Part shown: piece by piece, positions 42,217-51,355 of the stretch
Layout: each line of letters begins with the position of its first letter
Position numbering within the stretch: position 1 is the stretch's first letter
DNA from: Nakamurella flava
GTDB lineage: Bacteria; Actinomycetota; Actinomycetes; Mycobacteriales; Nakamurellaceae
Reading direction: 5' to 3'
Assembly (NCBI RefSeq): GCF_005298075.1
Contig: NZ_SZZH01000007.1
Location: forward strand, 122,702-186,701
DNA length: 64,000 nucleotides
Translations under genes and position numbers: made by a program
Notes under the pieces: generated by a model
Told to the model about the DNA's origin: nothing
Database searches by the model: none
Seen by the model: the letters and a program-made list of their open reading frames with translations, nothing else

Positions 42217-43329
42217 ATGTCACATCACAATTCCGGACCCCGGGCGCACGCGTTGCCGGCCGGCGACATCACCGACATGTACGTGTTTCCGGCTCCGGAC
42301 CACCCGGGTCGGCTGGTCCTGGTTCTGGACGTGGTGCCCTTCGCGGATCCGCAGGGCACCTTCGCGCCCGAGTTGATCTACCGCTTCCGCGCCCGGCCGG
42401 TCACCGCGGACCCGGACGCACCCGCCCGGTTCGTGGCGGCCGGCCCCGACTCCGAGGTCGTCGTCGACTGCACGTTCGCGGCGCCACAGGGCGCGGAACA
42501 GGCCGGGACGTGCACCGTGTCCTCCGGCCCGTCGGTGACGTTCACCGTCGGCGACGAGGCCGGCGGCGCCTCCGACCAGCTCCGGGTCTTCGCCGGTCCC
42601 CGCTGGGATCCGTTCTTCGACGACGCGATGGCCCTGGTCACCACGCTCACCACCGGGAAAATGGCGTTCACGCCTTCCGGGACGATCCTGGGCGACGGCA
42701 AGAACGTGCTCAGCATCGTCGTCCAGATCGACACTGCACTGCTCGGCGACGTGACCCTCGTCGGAGTGGTCGGGGAGACGCTGATCGGCGGGGCGATCCC
42801 GGTCCGCTGGGAGCGTTTCGGGCGGCCCGAATTCGCCAACGCCATCCTCGGTCCGAAGAACCACGATCCGGTCAACCGGGATCTGGAGATCCGCGACCTG
42901 TTCAATGCCGAGGACGTGTTCGCCCTCGGACCGGACTACGTGTCGGCCTATCGGGCCCGCGTGAACGCCAACCTGGCTTTCTGGGACGGCCTCGACGGGC
43001 GGACGGACTGGCCGCCGGCGGCCGACGGCACGCATCCGCTGACCGAGCTGCTTCTTACCGACCTACAGGTCGTCGACGTCACCCGGCCGTACGCGGAGGA
43101 CAGCTTCCTGGAGATCGAGCGGGCCGCCGTCGAGGGGCGCGCGCACAAGACATGCGGGGGCCGGTCGCCCAACGACGCGTGCATGCCGACCCTCTACACG
43201 TTCCTGATCAGCGCGGACTCTGGACCGCGCATCGTGGACGGCGTCGACAGCGCGACCCGGCCGGCCACGCGCTCCTTCCCCTACCTGGTGTCACCGAACC
43301 CGACCCCGCCGGCGCACGCGGCGCACTGA
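42217..43329 (+). CDS. DUF4331-domain protein
   Basis: 370 residues starting MSHHNSGPRAHALPAGDITD, the characteristic opening of DUF4331 proteins. GGGAGG at 42202-42207 precedes ATG 42217; a -10-like TAGCAT lies at 42152-42157. The middle has GKNVLSIVVQID and the end VARPATRSFPY-like segments of the same domain. No signal peptide is evident. Members are widespread in actinomycetes and have no settled function. The Cys pair in KTCGGRSPNDACMP could form a disulfide or bind metal. Confidence 0.88.
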   Translation: MSHHNSGPRAHALPAGDITDMYVFPAPDHPGRLVLVLDVVPFADPQGTFAPELIYRFRARPVTADPDAPARFVAAGPDSEVVVDCTFAAPQGAEQAGTCTVSSGPSVTFTVGDEAGGASDQLRVFAGPRWDPFFDDAMALVTTLTTGKMAFTPSGTILGDGKNVLSIVVQIDTALLGDVTLVGVVGETLIGGAIPVRWERFGRPEFANAILGPKNHDPVNRDLEIRDLFNAEDVFALGPDYVSAYRARVNANLAFWDGLDGRTDWPPAADGTHPLTELLLTDLQVVDVTRPYAEDSFLEIERAAVEGRAHKTCGGRSPNDACMPTLYTFLISADSGPRIVDGVDSATRPATRSFPYLVSPNPTPPAHAAH

Positions 43330-43413
43330 CGTTCCTCGCCGGGCAGACCCGGGACCGATGGACGCCGCCGCCCGGATCATGGCCGCCGCCGAGAAGCGCA
43401 GCGTCAGCGGTGC

Positions 43414-44754
43414 TCAGCCGCCGGGCGAGTACAGCGCGCCGATGACCTTCTTGGCCAGCTCCACCGCCGGCCCCTGCCCGTCGGTGGTCGGCGCCGGGGT
43501 CGCCCAGGTGACGATCGTGGTGTCGGTGACCGGGTCGTAGCCCATGAACGAGTTGAACCCGGGCAGCTCGCCGCTGTGCCCGTACAGCGGGCCGAACTGG
43601 GCCAGCGCGTAGCCGTACTTGACCGTCGGATCCGCCGGGTCCCGTGGCTGCAGACTGTCCAACCGCTGCTGCTGCATCTGCGGGCTCAGCAGTCCGCCGC
43701 CGACCAGGGCCTTGACGTAGGTGGCCAGGTCGTCGGCGGTGGAGATGCCGGCGCCGGCCGCGCCGCCCCAGCTGGGGTTGACGTCGGTGACGTCCTTCGG
43801 GTCCAGCGTGCCGGCCTTGGCCGCGGCCTGGATCTCCGGGGAGAGCACCGAGCTGTCGATGGTCTCGACGTTGGTGCCCCACGCGTAGCCCTGGGGATGC
43901 GGCGACGGGATCGATGCGTCGTCGGCGGCCGGGTACGAGGTCTGGGTCAGCCCGATCTTGTCGAAGATCCGCGTCTGGAAGTTCTGTTGCAACGACTGCC
44001 CGGTGAGCTGTTCGATGATCGCGCCGAGCAGCACCGTGTTGGTGTTCGAGTAGTAGAAACCCTGTCCCGGCGCGAATTCCACCGGCTGGGCCAGGCCCTT
44101 GGCGATCAGCTCCTCCGTCGTCCAGGCCCGGCTCGGGTTGCTGTCGTTCTGCTCGTTGAGCTCGCGGTCGACGGTGTAGTTGCCCAGGCCGCTGCGCATG
44201 TTGAGCAGCTGCGCGATGGTGATGTTCTCGCCGTTGGGGACGTCCGGTCGGTACTTCGACACCGGATCGTCCAGCGCGATCTTGCCCTCCTCGACCAGTT
44301 GCAGGACCACGGTGCCGGTCCAGGTCTTGGTGTTGCTGCCGATCCGCACGTGGTCGTCGACGGTGACCGGCTCGCTGCCCTTCCAGGTCTGGGTGCCGAA
44401 CGTCTTCGTCCAGTCGCCCTGCGGGGAACGGACGAGCACGACCGCGCCGGAGATGGTGTTGTCGGTGATCGCCTGTTCGAGCTGGGGTTCCAGCGCGGCG
44501 ACGTAGGCCGGGGTGCCGTCGGCGGACGAACTGCCGGTGCCGCTCGATCCGGCGGGTGCGCTCGACGACGCCACGCTGCTGGACGCCGCCGAGCTGCTGG
44601 CGGGGGCGGCGCTGCTGGACGCAGCCGACGTCGCACCGCTGGTCGTGCTGGTCGCGGACGGGGTCGAGGACCCGCAGGCGGCGAGCAGCAGGACGGCGGC
44701 GGCGCCGAGCGGCACCCATGCCCGGCGACCGGAACGGAATGACACCTGGACCAC
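43414..44754 (-). CDS. Serine hydrolase lipoprotein, beta-lactamase class C family
   Basis: About 446 residues from GTG 44754 (a GTG at 44745 is possible). The signal peptide ends at lipobox LAAC with Cys27, followed by a long Ser/Ala stalk to about residue 80. The catalytic domain has the SxxK motif in IGSNTKTWTG, YSNTN as the YxN motif and HSGELPGFNS near the C-terminus. Such proteins are D-alanyl-D-alanine carboxypeptidases, esterases or beta-lactamase relatives, anchored outside the membrane. The substrate cannot be told. Confidence 0.88.
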   Translation of the reverse strand: MVQVSFRSGRRAWVPLGAAAVLLLAACGSSTPSATSTTSGATSAASSSAAPASSSAASSSVASSSAPAGSSGTGSSSADGTPAYVAALEPQLEQAITDNTISGAVVLVRSPQGDWTKTFGTQTWKGSEPVTVDDHVRIGSNTKTWTGTVVLQLVEEGKIALDDPVSKYRPDVPNGENITIAQLLNMRSGLGNYTVDRELNEQNDSNPSRAWTTEELIAKGLAQPVEFAPGQGFYYSNTNTVLLGAIIEQLTGQSLQQNFQTRIFDKIGLTQTSYPAADDASIPSPHPQGYAWGTNVETIDSSVLSPEIQAAAKAGTLDPKDVTDVNPSWGGAAGAGISTADDLATYVKALVGGGLLSPQMQQQRLDSLQPRDPADPTVKYGYALAQFGPLYGHSGELPGFNSFMGYDPVTDTTIVTWATPAPTTDGQGPAVELAKKVIGALYSPGG

Positions 44755-44900
44755 GATTCTCGACCCCCGACTGATGCGAACGTGCGGTCGCCGTGCGCTG
44801 GTGACGGCGACCCGCCCGCCCAGTGGTCGGCGGACCCTGTCACCCTCGCCGTTCGAACCGGTCCCGGACAATGGACCCAGGTCCCCAGTCGCCGGGAGGG

Positions 44901-45707
44901 TCAGGCGGAGGCGCGACCGGACGGGACGGGTGCCGGGTCGGTGCTGGTCGGCACCGGCAGCACCGCGGGTGGGTCGGTGAGGGTGGGCGCGCCGGCGATG
45001 AAATCGCTCAGCCAGCGCCACCGCGGGTCCCACCGGTGGTCGAACTTCGCGGCCCGACGTTCGGCGCGGGCCATCCGGCGGTGACCGTAGAAGTGGCGCG
45101 CCCACCAGGAGCCCGGGCGGCCGAGCCGGATGGCCGCGACCCAGGCGATGAACGGGATGAAGCAGCTAATCAGGGCGGTCCGGTACTTGGCCTTGAGGAC
45201 ACAGATCAGGGTGCAGATCAGCTGAATGACCAGGCCGGTGACGAAGGTGACCCGCAGGGTGACGTCCCCGAGCTCGACACTGTCGACGCCCCAGGGGCTG
45301 AACCCGAGCAGGGTCATCCCCAGGCAGGCGACGGTGAGTCCGATCAGCTCGACCGAGACCCGGCCCTCGTTGGTCCAGTAGACGTCCTGCAGGTGCAGGA
45401 TCAACGCGAACTCGTCGAGGATGAGCGAGGCGCCCATGCCGATGAGCACGGCGGCGACGCATCGCCAGGCGATGTGGTTGGCGCTCACCGACATGAGCGC
45501 CCCGGTGATCAGCAGGATGAGACCGGGCACGGCGTGGTGGATGTGGACGCCGGTCGTCGACACGTTGTTCTTGAACGGTCCGACCCCGGCGCGGATCATC
45601 CGGGTGATGATGCGGGTGGCCAGGAACGTCACCACGAAGGCGAGCAGGCACAACAGGAGCGGCAGCTTGCCGGGCTCCACGATGTTGACCTCGAACCACT
45701 CGACCAC
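44901..45707 (-). CDS. Integral membrane protein of unknown function
   Basis: 268 residues with about six membrane segments, e.g. LLLCLLAFVVTFLATRII and HHAVPGLILLITGALMSV. Conserved-looking polar residues lie between segments (TTGVHIHHAVPG, LDEFALILHLQDVYW), so it could bind metal or act as an enzyme. A basic, Trp-rich tail (HFYGHRRMARAERRAAKFDHRW) ends the membrane part. GTG 45707 is preceded by a leaderless -10. I recognise the type as an actinomycete membrane protein without assigned function. Confidence 0.8.
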   Translation of the reverse strand: MVEWFEVNIVEPGKLPLLLCLLAFVVTFLATRIITRMIRAGVGPFKNNVSTTGVHIHHAVPGLILLITGALMSVSANHIAWRCVAAVLIGMGASLILDEFALILHLQDVYWTNEGRVSVELIGLTVACLGMTLLGFSPWGVDSVELGDVTLRVTFVTGLVIQLICTLICVLKAKYRTALISCFIPFIAWVAAIRLGRPGSWWARHFYGHRRMARAERRAAKFDHRWDPRWRWLSDFIAGAPTLTDPPAVLPVPTSTDPAPVPSGRASA

Positions 45708-45713
45708 GATCCG

Positions 45714-45719
45714 ATCGTA
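45714..45719 (-). promoter_or_regulatory. Leaderless -10 element of the membrane protein gene
   Basis: On the minus strand TACGAT is followed by six bases and then GTG 45707, without a ribosome-binding site. Confidence 0.4.
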
Positions 45720-45753
45720 GGGTCCGCCGTGCCGCGGCCGTCTCGTTCCGCGG

Positions 45754-47370
45754 TCAGTGCAGCCGCGGGAGCACCTGATCGTGACGCAGGACCGGTGCGA
45801 AGAGGTCGCCCCGCTCGGCGATCCGCGTCGGCATCGTCCGGAGGGTGAAGCCGTCGGGACGCAGGTCCGGGTCGTCCAACTCGTCCCAGTCGATCGGCGC
45901 GGACACCGGCGCGCCCGGCGCGGCCCGCGGGCTGTAGGGCGCGACGAGGGTCTTGTTGATCGCGTTCTGGGTGTAATCCAGGCGGGCCAGGCCGCCGCGT
46001 TCGTTTGTGTGCCACCGCCAGCTCACCAGGTCCGGGGCCACCTTGCCGACCGTTTTCGACAGCTTCTCCACCCAGGCGCGGATGTCGTCGAAGGTGGGTC
46101 CGGAGCGGATGGGGATCCAGATCTGGATGCCGCGCCGGCCGGTGACCTTGGCCCGCGCGGTGATGCCCAGGTGCTCGACGGCGGTGCGGTGCAGCCGGGC
46201 CAGGTGCAGCAGCTCGTCCCAGGTGGTCCGTCCGCCGGGGTCGAGATCGACCAGGGCGTAGGTGGGTTCGTGTGGCGCGTCGACCATCGACGTCCAGGCG
46301 TGCCATTCCAGGGCCCCGTAGTTGGCCGCCCAGATCAGCGCGGCCGGTTCGTCGACGACGAGGTACGTGCGGCTCTCGTCGTCGTCGGCGTCCGGGTTGT
46401 CCCAGCGCGGCAACCAGTCCGGTGCGTGCGAGGGCAGCTCCTTGTGCCAGAAGCCCTTCGTCTGCGCGCCCTGCGGGAAGCGGTGCATGTTCAGGGCCCG
46501 ACGGGTCAGGTACGGCAGCAGGGTGGGCGCGACCAGCGCCGTGTACCGGATGAGATCCCGCTTCGTGACGGGCGGCTCGCCGTCCCGGCCGGGGAACAGC
46601 TCCTTGTCCAGGTTGGTCAGCCGCAGCTCCCGGCTTAAGACGGTCCACGTGCCCTTGGCGCCGAGACCGTCCAGCGCGGCCAGCTCGTCGTCGGTGGGCG
46701 GGTCCACCGGGTCGGGCCGCAGCCGCACCGATGCCTGGTCGGCCGGCGCGTCCGACCGCCACAGCCGGTCCGGGTCGGCCTTCACCTCGTCGTTGGTGCG
46801 CTGCGTCAGCACCGACCGGGGATGGTCCTCGGCGTCCCAGCCGCTGACGGCGAACTCGTCGTGCTTGTGCTTGAGCAGCCAGGCTTCCTTGCCGTGCTGG
46901 TCGGTACGGGTGCGGATCAGCACGAATCGCCCACGCAGCTTCTCGCCCTCGAGATCGAAGTGCAGTTCGCCCTTCAAGAGCTGGCGAGCGGTGGGTCCCT
47001 TGTCGGGGGCGGGGATCCACCGCCCGACGTCCCAGACGATGACGTCGCCGCCGCCGTACTCGCCGGCCGGGATGACGCCCTCGAAGTCGAAGTACTCCAG
47101 GGGGTGGTCCTCGACCTTGAACGCGCCCCGTTTGACGTCCGGGTCGAGGGTGGGGCCCTTGGGGACGGCCCAGCTGAGCAGCACCCCGTCCCATTGGAGC
47201 CGGAAGTCGTAGTGCAGGCGGGACGCCCGGTGCCGCTGGACGACGAAACTCAGCGGTGCCGGGCCGTCCCCGGTGGTCGTCGACGTGGAGTCGCCGGCCG
47301 GTTCCGGGGTGCGGTCGAAGTCGCGTTTGGCCCGGTACGTCGAGAGCAGGTCGCGGTCCGCCGGGGGCAT
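45754..47370 (-). CDS. LigD-type 3'-phosphoesterase-polymerase protein lacking a ligase domain
   Basis: 538 residues. The phosphoesterase domain (about 40-165) has VQRHRASRLHYDFRLQWDG and HPLEYFDFEGVIPAGEYGGGDV. The primase-polymerase domain (about 245-520) has FPGRDGEPPVTKRDLIRYT, a metal-binding LVDLDPGG and the GRRGIQIWIPI segment. No ATP-dependent ligase domain follows. The order phosphoesterase then polymerase differs from mycobacterial LigD (polymerase, phosphoesterase, ligase). It should fill and trim DNA ends in Ku-dependent end joining with a separate ligase; Ku is not in the window. Confidence 0.9.
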   Translation of the reverse strand: MPPADRDLLSTYRAKRDFDRTPEPAGDSTSTTTGDGPAPLSFVVQRHRASRLHYDFRLQWDGVLLSWAVPKGPTLDPDVKRGAFKVEDHPLEYFDFEGVIPAGEYGGGDVIVWDVGRWIPAPDKGPTARQLLKGELHFDLEGEKLRGRFVLIRTRTDQHGKEAWLLKHKHDEFAVSGWDAEDHPRSVLTQRTNDEVKADPDRLWRSDAPADQASVRLRPDPVDPPTDDELAALDGLGAKGTWTVLSRELRLTNLDKELFPGRDGEPPVTKRDLIRYTALVAPTLLPYLTRRALNMHRFPQGAQTKGFWHKELPSHAPDWLPRWDNPDADDDESRTYLVVDEPAALIWAANYGALEWHAWTSMVDAPHEPTYALVDLDPGGRTTWDELLHLARLHRTAVEHLGITARAKVTGRRGIQIWIPIRSGPTFDDIRAWVEKLSKTVGKVAPDLVSWRWHTNERGGLARLDYTQNAINKTLVAPYSPRAAPGAPVSAPIDWDELDDPDLRPDGFTLRTMPTRIAERGDLFAPVLRHDQVLPRLH

Positions 47371-47410
47371 GTCTGGTCGGTTCCCGGGTCGTCCCGTTCC
47401 GACGCTTTCG

Positions 47411-49210
47411 TCAGCCCGGGCAGTTCGGGGTGGCCGGCCGCCCGGCGAGGCGGTCCCGGGTCCACGAGACGAGGTCGTCGATCAGCGGGGAGTCGGGGGC
47501 GACGACGCCCATGTGGGTGCGGCCGGGGTACTCCCGGAAGTCGACCGGCTGATCCCCGCGGCAGAGGTTCCCGACGAAGTCCCGGTTGATGCCGATGTCG
47601 ATGACCTCGTCGGCGGTGCCCTGCCCGATGAACAGCGGCGCCGGCCACGGCCCGTTCGGGGTGTTGCTGGTCAGCAGGTCGGCGAACGACCCGTCGACCG
47701 CCCCGGGTCGGACGATCGGCTGATCCCGGGCGATGGACAACCCGGTCAGCACCGTGATGAGCGTGGCCCCCTGGGTGGTGCAGCGGGCGGCGGCCTCGCG
47801 GACGATCGAGCGGGCCGACGGTTCGACCAGGGCGTCGAGGTCGACGCCCGGGTAGTAGCGGGCGTAGGCGGTGAGCACGAAGGAGATGCCCAGGCTCGCG
47901 CCGAGCGCGTCCGGGTGGGCCAGCACCCGATCGGCCAGCGCGCGGGGGTCGCTGGCCGGGGACATGGCCGCCGTCCCGACCACGTTCACGTCCGTCGCGG
48001 CGGCGGCCAGTTGACCGGCCCACAGCGCCGCGTGCCCACCCTGCGAGTGCCCCCAGATCACGGTCTGGTCGGCCAGCGAGACGTCGGGGACCTGACGGGC
48101 CGCGCGGGCCGCGTCCAGCACCGCGTGCCCCTCGCCGAGCCCGATGAGATACGGGAACCGGCCCTCGGCGCCCATGCCCGGGTAGTCGGTCGCGACCATC
48201 GCCCAGCCCAGTTGCGCGAGCCGGTTGACGGCGGGCACGCCGGGCTCGCCGAGCGCGCTCGGTCGCAGCGACGGCGCGCACTCGCGGGCGATGCCGACGG
48301 TGCCGTGGGCCCAGGTGATCAGCGGCGCGGGGGTGGACCGGTCGGCCGGGGTGAGCAGGATGCCGCTGCTGGGCACGATCGCGCCGAACGCGTCGGTGGT
48401 CGTGTAGTAGATGCGGTCACCGGTCATTCCGGCCGGCACGGTGCCCGGGAACGGCTCGGACCGGATGAGGACGCCGGCCTGCGCCGGCAGATCGGCGGGG
48501 GTGTCGTAGAAGTCGTCGGGCACGCCGGCGCCCCTGCTCAGTGCGGTGCCCAGCCAGATGGTGGCCACGGCCAGGGCGAGGACGGTCACGGCCCCGGTCA
48601 GCCGGAGCCCGGTACGCCGGCGTCGCCGCGCCGCCCCCGCATCCGGTGGGGGTCGCAGCGCCCGGAGCAGCAGCAGGATCCCGAAGATCACCGTCCGGCC
48701 GCCGAACAGCACCCCGACGACGACCAGCGTCGCGTCCGGCCACAGCACCGCCAGGACCCCGAACAGCAGCTGGGCGACCCCGAACAGGGCCGCGATGGCC
48801 CGGTCCATCCCGGGGCGCACGGCCCATCGAACGACGGCCACCAGCCCGGACAGCACAAGCAGGACCCCGACCGCCGGGCCGAGCAGGTCGACGTCCCGGC
48901 CGAACCACACCGCGATCAGCAGCCCGCCGATGATCCAGAGCAGCGGAACGACGACCGCCCACCGGGACGATTCCGTGTCGTCGTCATCGCGGACGGCCGA
49001 CAGGTCGGCGATCCCGGAAAGCACGCAGCTGATCCCGATGTAGACGCCGAGGACGGCCAGTGCGGTCAGGGGCCGCAGTAGCAGGAACCCGCCGGCGGCG
49101 ATCAGCACGACGCCCAGCAGTGCCCCGACCCAGCGCGGGGCGCCGGCGACCAGCCAGGGCAGGGCGCGCAGCCGGGAGCGGACGTCGCCGGGACCTCGCT
49201 GGTTCGTCAC
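47411..49210 (-). CDS. Fusion of a DUF308 membrane domain to a secretory-lipase-type hydrolase
   Basis: 599 residues. Residues 1-215 hold six or so membrane segments (GALLGVVLIAAGGFLLLRPL; LLFGVLAVLWPDATLVVVGVL) of the HdeD/DUF308 type. After a further hydrophobic anchor (VTVLALAVATIWLG) the rest is an alpha/beta hydrolase: WAHGTVGIARECAP, nucleophile in WGHSQGGHAALWAG, and terminal His in YPGRTHMGVV. It resembles secretory (LIP-family) lipases. The hydrolase probably faces outside the membrane. The GTG at 49210 is the likely start. Confidence 0.85.
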   Translation of the reverse strand: MTNQRGPGDVRSRLRALPWLVAGAPRWVGALLGVVLIAAGGFLLLRPLTALAVLGVYIGISCVLSGIADLSAVRDDDDTESSRWAVVVPLLWIIGGLLIAVWFGRDVDLLGPAVGVLLVLSGLVAVVRWAVRPGMDRAIAALFGVAQLLFGVLAVLWPDATLVVVGVLFGGRTVIFGILLLLRALRPPPDAGAARRRRRTGLRLTGAVTVLALAVATIWLGTALSRGAGVPDDFYDTPADLPAQAGVLIRSEPFPGTVPAGMTGDRIYYTTTDAFGAIVPSSGILLTPADRSTPAPLITWAHGTVGIARECAPSLRPSALGEPGVPAVNRLAQLGWAMVATDYPGMGAEGRFPYLIGLGEGHAVLDAARAARQVPDVSLADQTVIWGHSQGGHAALWAGQLAAAATDVNVVGTAAMSPASDPRALADRVLAHPDALGASLGISFVLTAYARYYPGVDLDALVEPSARSIVREAAARCTTQGATLITVLTGLSIARDQPIVRPGAVDGSFADLLTSNTPNGPWPAPLFIGQGTADEVIDIGINRDFVGNLCRGDQPVDFREYPGRTHMGVVAPDSPLIDDLVSWTRDRLAGRPATPNCPG

Positions 49211-49274
49211 CGTTGGACCCTGTCATCCCCGGCCGGGGTCGCCGGCCACCGGCACCGTGCGGGCACCGGAGACC

Positions 49275-51155
49275 CTAGAAGTAGACGTCGCGACCGACCG
49301 AGATGGTCCGGTCGGTGGGCAACCCGAGGACGTCGGCCCGCTCGGGGCCGAGCCGGTGCAGCGCGCTGAAGATCCGTTGCCGCCAGGACAGGGCCAGGGC
49401 GGTCGCCTGGTGGCGGGGGGACACGTGCGACAGCACGAAGTGGATGTCGGCGGTGTCGGTGGCCGCCAGCTCCGGGTGGGCGTCGCGCACCTGGGCGATC
49501 AGTTCGGGGACGGTGAACCGTTCGTAGTACCCGACCCGGCACTCGATCTCGTAGACGCCGGGGTCGTGGACGACGACCGTCGTCCGGTCGGTGGGCGGCA
49601 GGATCGCCTGGTCGGAGACCTGCACGCGCAGGATGAGGACGGTGCGGTGCACGCCCCGGGTGAAGTCGACCATCGCTCGCAGGGCCAGCGGGGCGACGTT
49701 CGCGCCCTGGGTGAAGTACACGGCAGTGCCGGGCACGCGATGGTCCAGCGGGACGCCGGCCAGGGTCGCGTCGATGCTGTGCTCGGCGGTGCTGACGTCC
49801 TTCTGCAGGGCGGCGCGCATCCGCCGGCTGCCCCACGTCCAGATGCCCATGATGGTGCCCAGCGCGGCCCCGATGGTCAGCGGCAGCCAGCCGCCGGTGG
49901 GGATCTTCAGCAGGTTCGCGGCCAGGAAGAACAGCATCACCAGCAGGATGCCGGCGGCGACGAAGAACCCGGCCGACCACGGCCTCTGGGTCTGCCGCAG
50001 CACCAGGTAGATGACCGTCGTGATCACGATGGTGATCGTCACGGCGAGCCCGTAGGCGTCGGTCAGGGCGGCCGAACTCTGGAACGTCACCACCAGGGTG
50101 AGCACCGCGACCGCGACCATCATGTTGACCGCGGGCAGGAAGATCTGCCGGGAGTTGTGGGTCGAGGTGTGCTTGACCTGCAGGTGGGGGAGCAGCCCGA
50201 GCCGACCGGCCTGGTGGACGACGCTGAAGCTGCCCGAGATGACCGCCTGCGACGCGATGATCGTGGCCAGGCAGGCCAGGACGACCATCGGGATGGTCGC
50301 CCAGTCCGGGACCAGGGTCCAGAACGGGTTGGCGGCGTCGTCGGGGGTGCGCAGCACCTCGGCGCCCTGGCCCAGGTAGTTGACGATCAGTGCGGGCAGC
50401 ACGACCGCCAGCCAGGCCAGCACGATCGGCCGCCGACCGAAGTGGCCCATGTCGGCGTAGAGCGCCTCGGCGCCGGTGATCGCCAGCACCACCCCGCCGA
50501 GCGCGACGAACGCGACCCACGGCTGGTGGATCACCAGGAAGACGATCCAGTGCGGCGACAGCGCCTCGAGGATCTCGGGGGTGCGGACCAGCGAGGTCAG
50601 GCCGAGGAACGCCGCGATCAGGAACCAGACGATCATGATCGGTCCGAACAGCCGGCCGATCCGGTCGGTGCCGAAGCGTTGCAGCACGAACAGCCCGGCC
50701 AGGATGACGACCGCGATCGGGACGACCGCCTCCTGCAGCCCGGTGTCGGCCGACTCCAGACCCTCCACCGCGGAGAGGACGGACACGGCGGGGGTGATGA
50801 CGGCGTCGCCGAGGAAGGTGGCCGCGCCGATCATCGCCAGCGCGGCGCAGACTCCGACGACCCTCCGGTTGCGACTGCGCAGCCGCAGCAGGCCGAACAG
50901 GGCGAGCAGACCGCCTTCCCCGGCGTTGTCGGCCCGCATCAACAGCCGGGTGTAGAGCACGGTGACGACCAGCAGCAGCGCCCAGATGATCATCGAGGTG
51001 GTGCCCATGATCAGGTCGCGGTCCAGCGTGCTGTCGGGCGTGTTGACCACGGTTTGGTACGTGTACAGCGGGCTCGTCCCGATGTCGCCGAAGACGACGC
51101 CCAGCGCCCCGATCACCGCGGCGGCCCCCGCCGGAGCAGCCGTCCTGTTCGCCAT
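49275..51155 (-). CDS. kup: Kup-family potassium transporter
   Basis: 626 residues from ATG 51155 (a GTG seven codons upstream is possible). VIGALGVVFGDIGTSPLYTY is the Kup signature at the N-terminus. About 12 membrane segments run to residue 450, and a cytosolic tail follows. GDAVITPAVSVLSAVEGLE and PFWTLVPDWATIPMVVLA match the family. It imports K+ with protons, mainly when K+ is low or the medium acidic. It is divergent from recQ by about 200 bp. Confidence 0.93.
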   Translation of the reverse strand: MANRTAAPAGAAAVIGALGVVFGDIGTSPLYTYQTVVNTPDSTLDRDLIMGTTSMIIWALLLVVTVLYTRLLMRADNAGEGGLLALFGLLRLRSRNRRVVGVCAALAMIGAATFLGDAVITPAVSVLSAVEGLESADTGLQEAVVPIAVVILAGLFVLQRFGTDRIGRLFGPIMIVWFLIAAFLGLTSLVRTPEILEALSPHWIVFLVIHQPWVAFVALGGVVLAITGAEALYADMGHFGRRPIVLAWLAVVLPALIVNYLGQGAEVLRTPDDAANPFWTLVPDWATIPMVVLACLATIIASQAVISGSFSVVHQAGRLGLLPHLQVKHTSTHNSRQIFLPAVNMMVAVAVLTLVVTFQSSAALTDAYGLAVTITIVITTVIYLVLRQTQRPWSAGFFVAAGILLVMLFFLAANLLKIPTGGWLPLTIGAALGTIMGIWTWGSRRMRAALQKDVSTAEHSIDATLAGVPLDHRVPGTAVYFTQGANVAPLALRAMVDFTRGVHRTVLILRVQVSDQAILPPTDRTTVVVHDPGVYEIECRVGYYERFTVPELIAQVRDAHPELAATDTADIHFVLSHVSPRHQATALALSWRQRIFSALHRLGPERADVLGLPTDRTISVGRDVYF

Positions 51156-51355
51156 GTCGTCAGCATGACGGCGCACCGGTCGTCACAGAGGGCGCCCCGC
51201 CCGAACGAGCGACGCGCTGGACGCCGGACACGGCGCCAGTGGCGCACCTGCGGTCGAGGTGGACCCCCGGGGTCAATGTCGGTGGGCGGGCCTACGGTGG
51301 CAGCGGCGGTGGGTGATCCGCTGACGATGCTGCGGCCGGTGCGAACGCCGGACCG

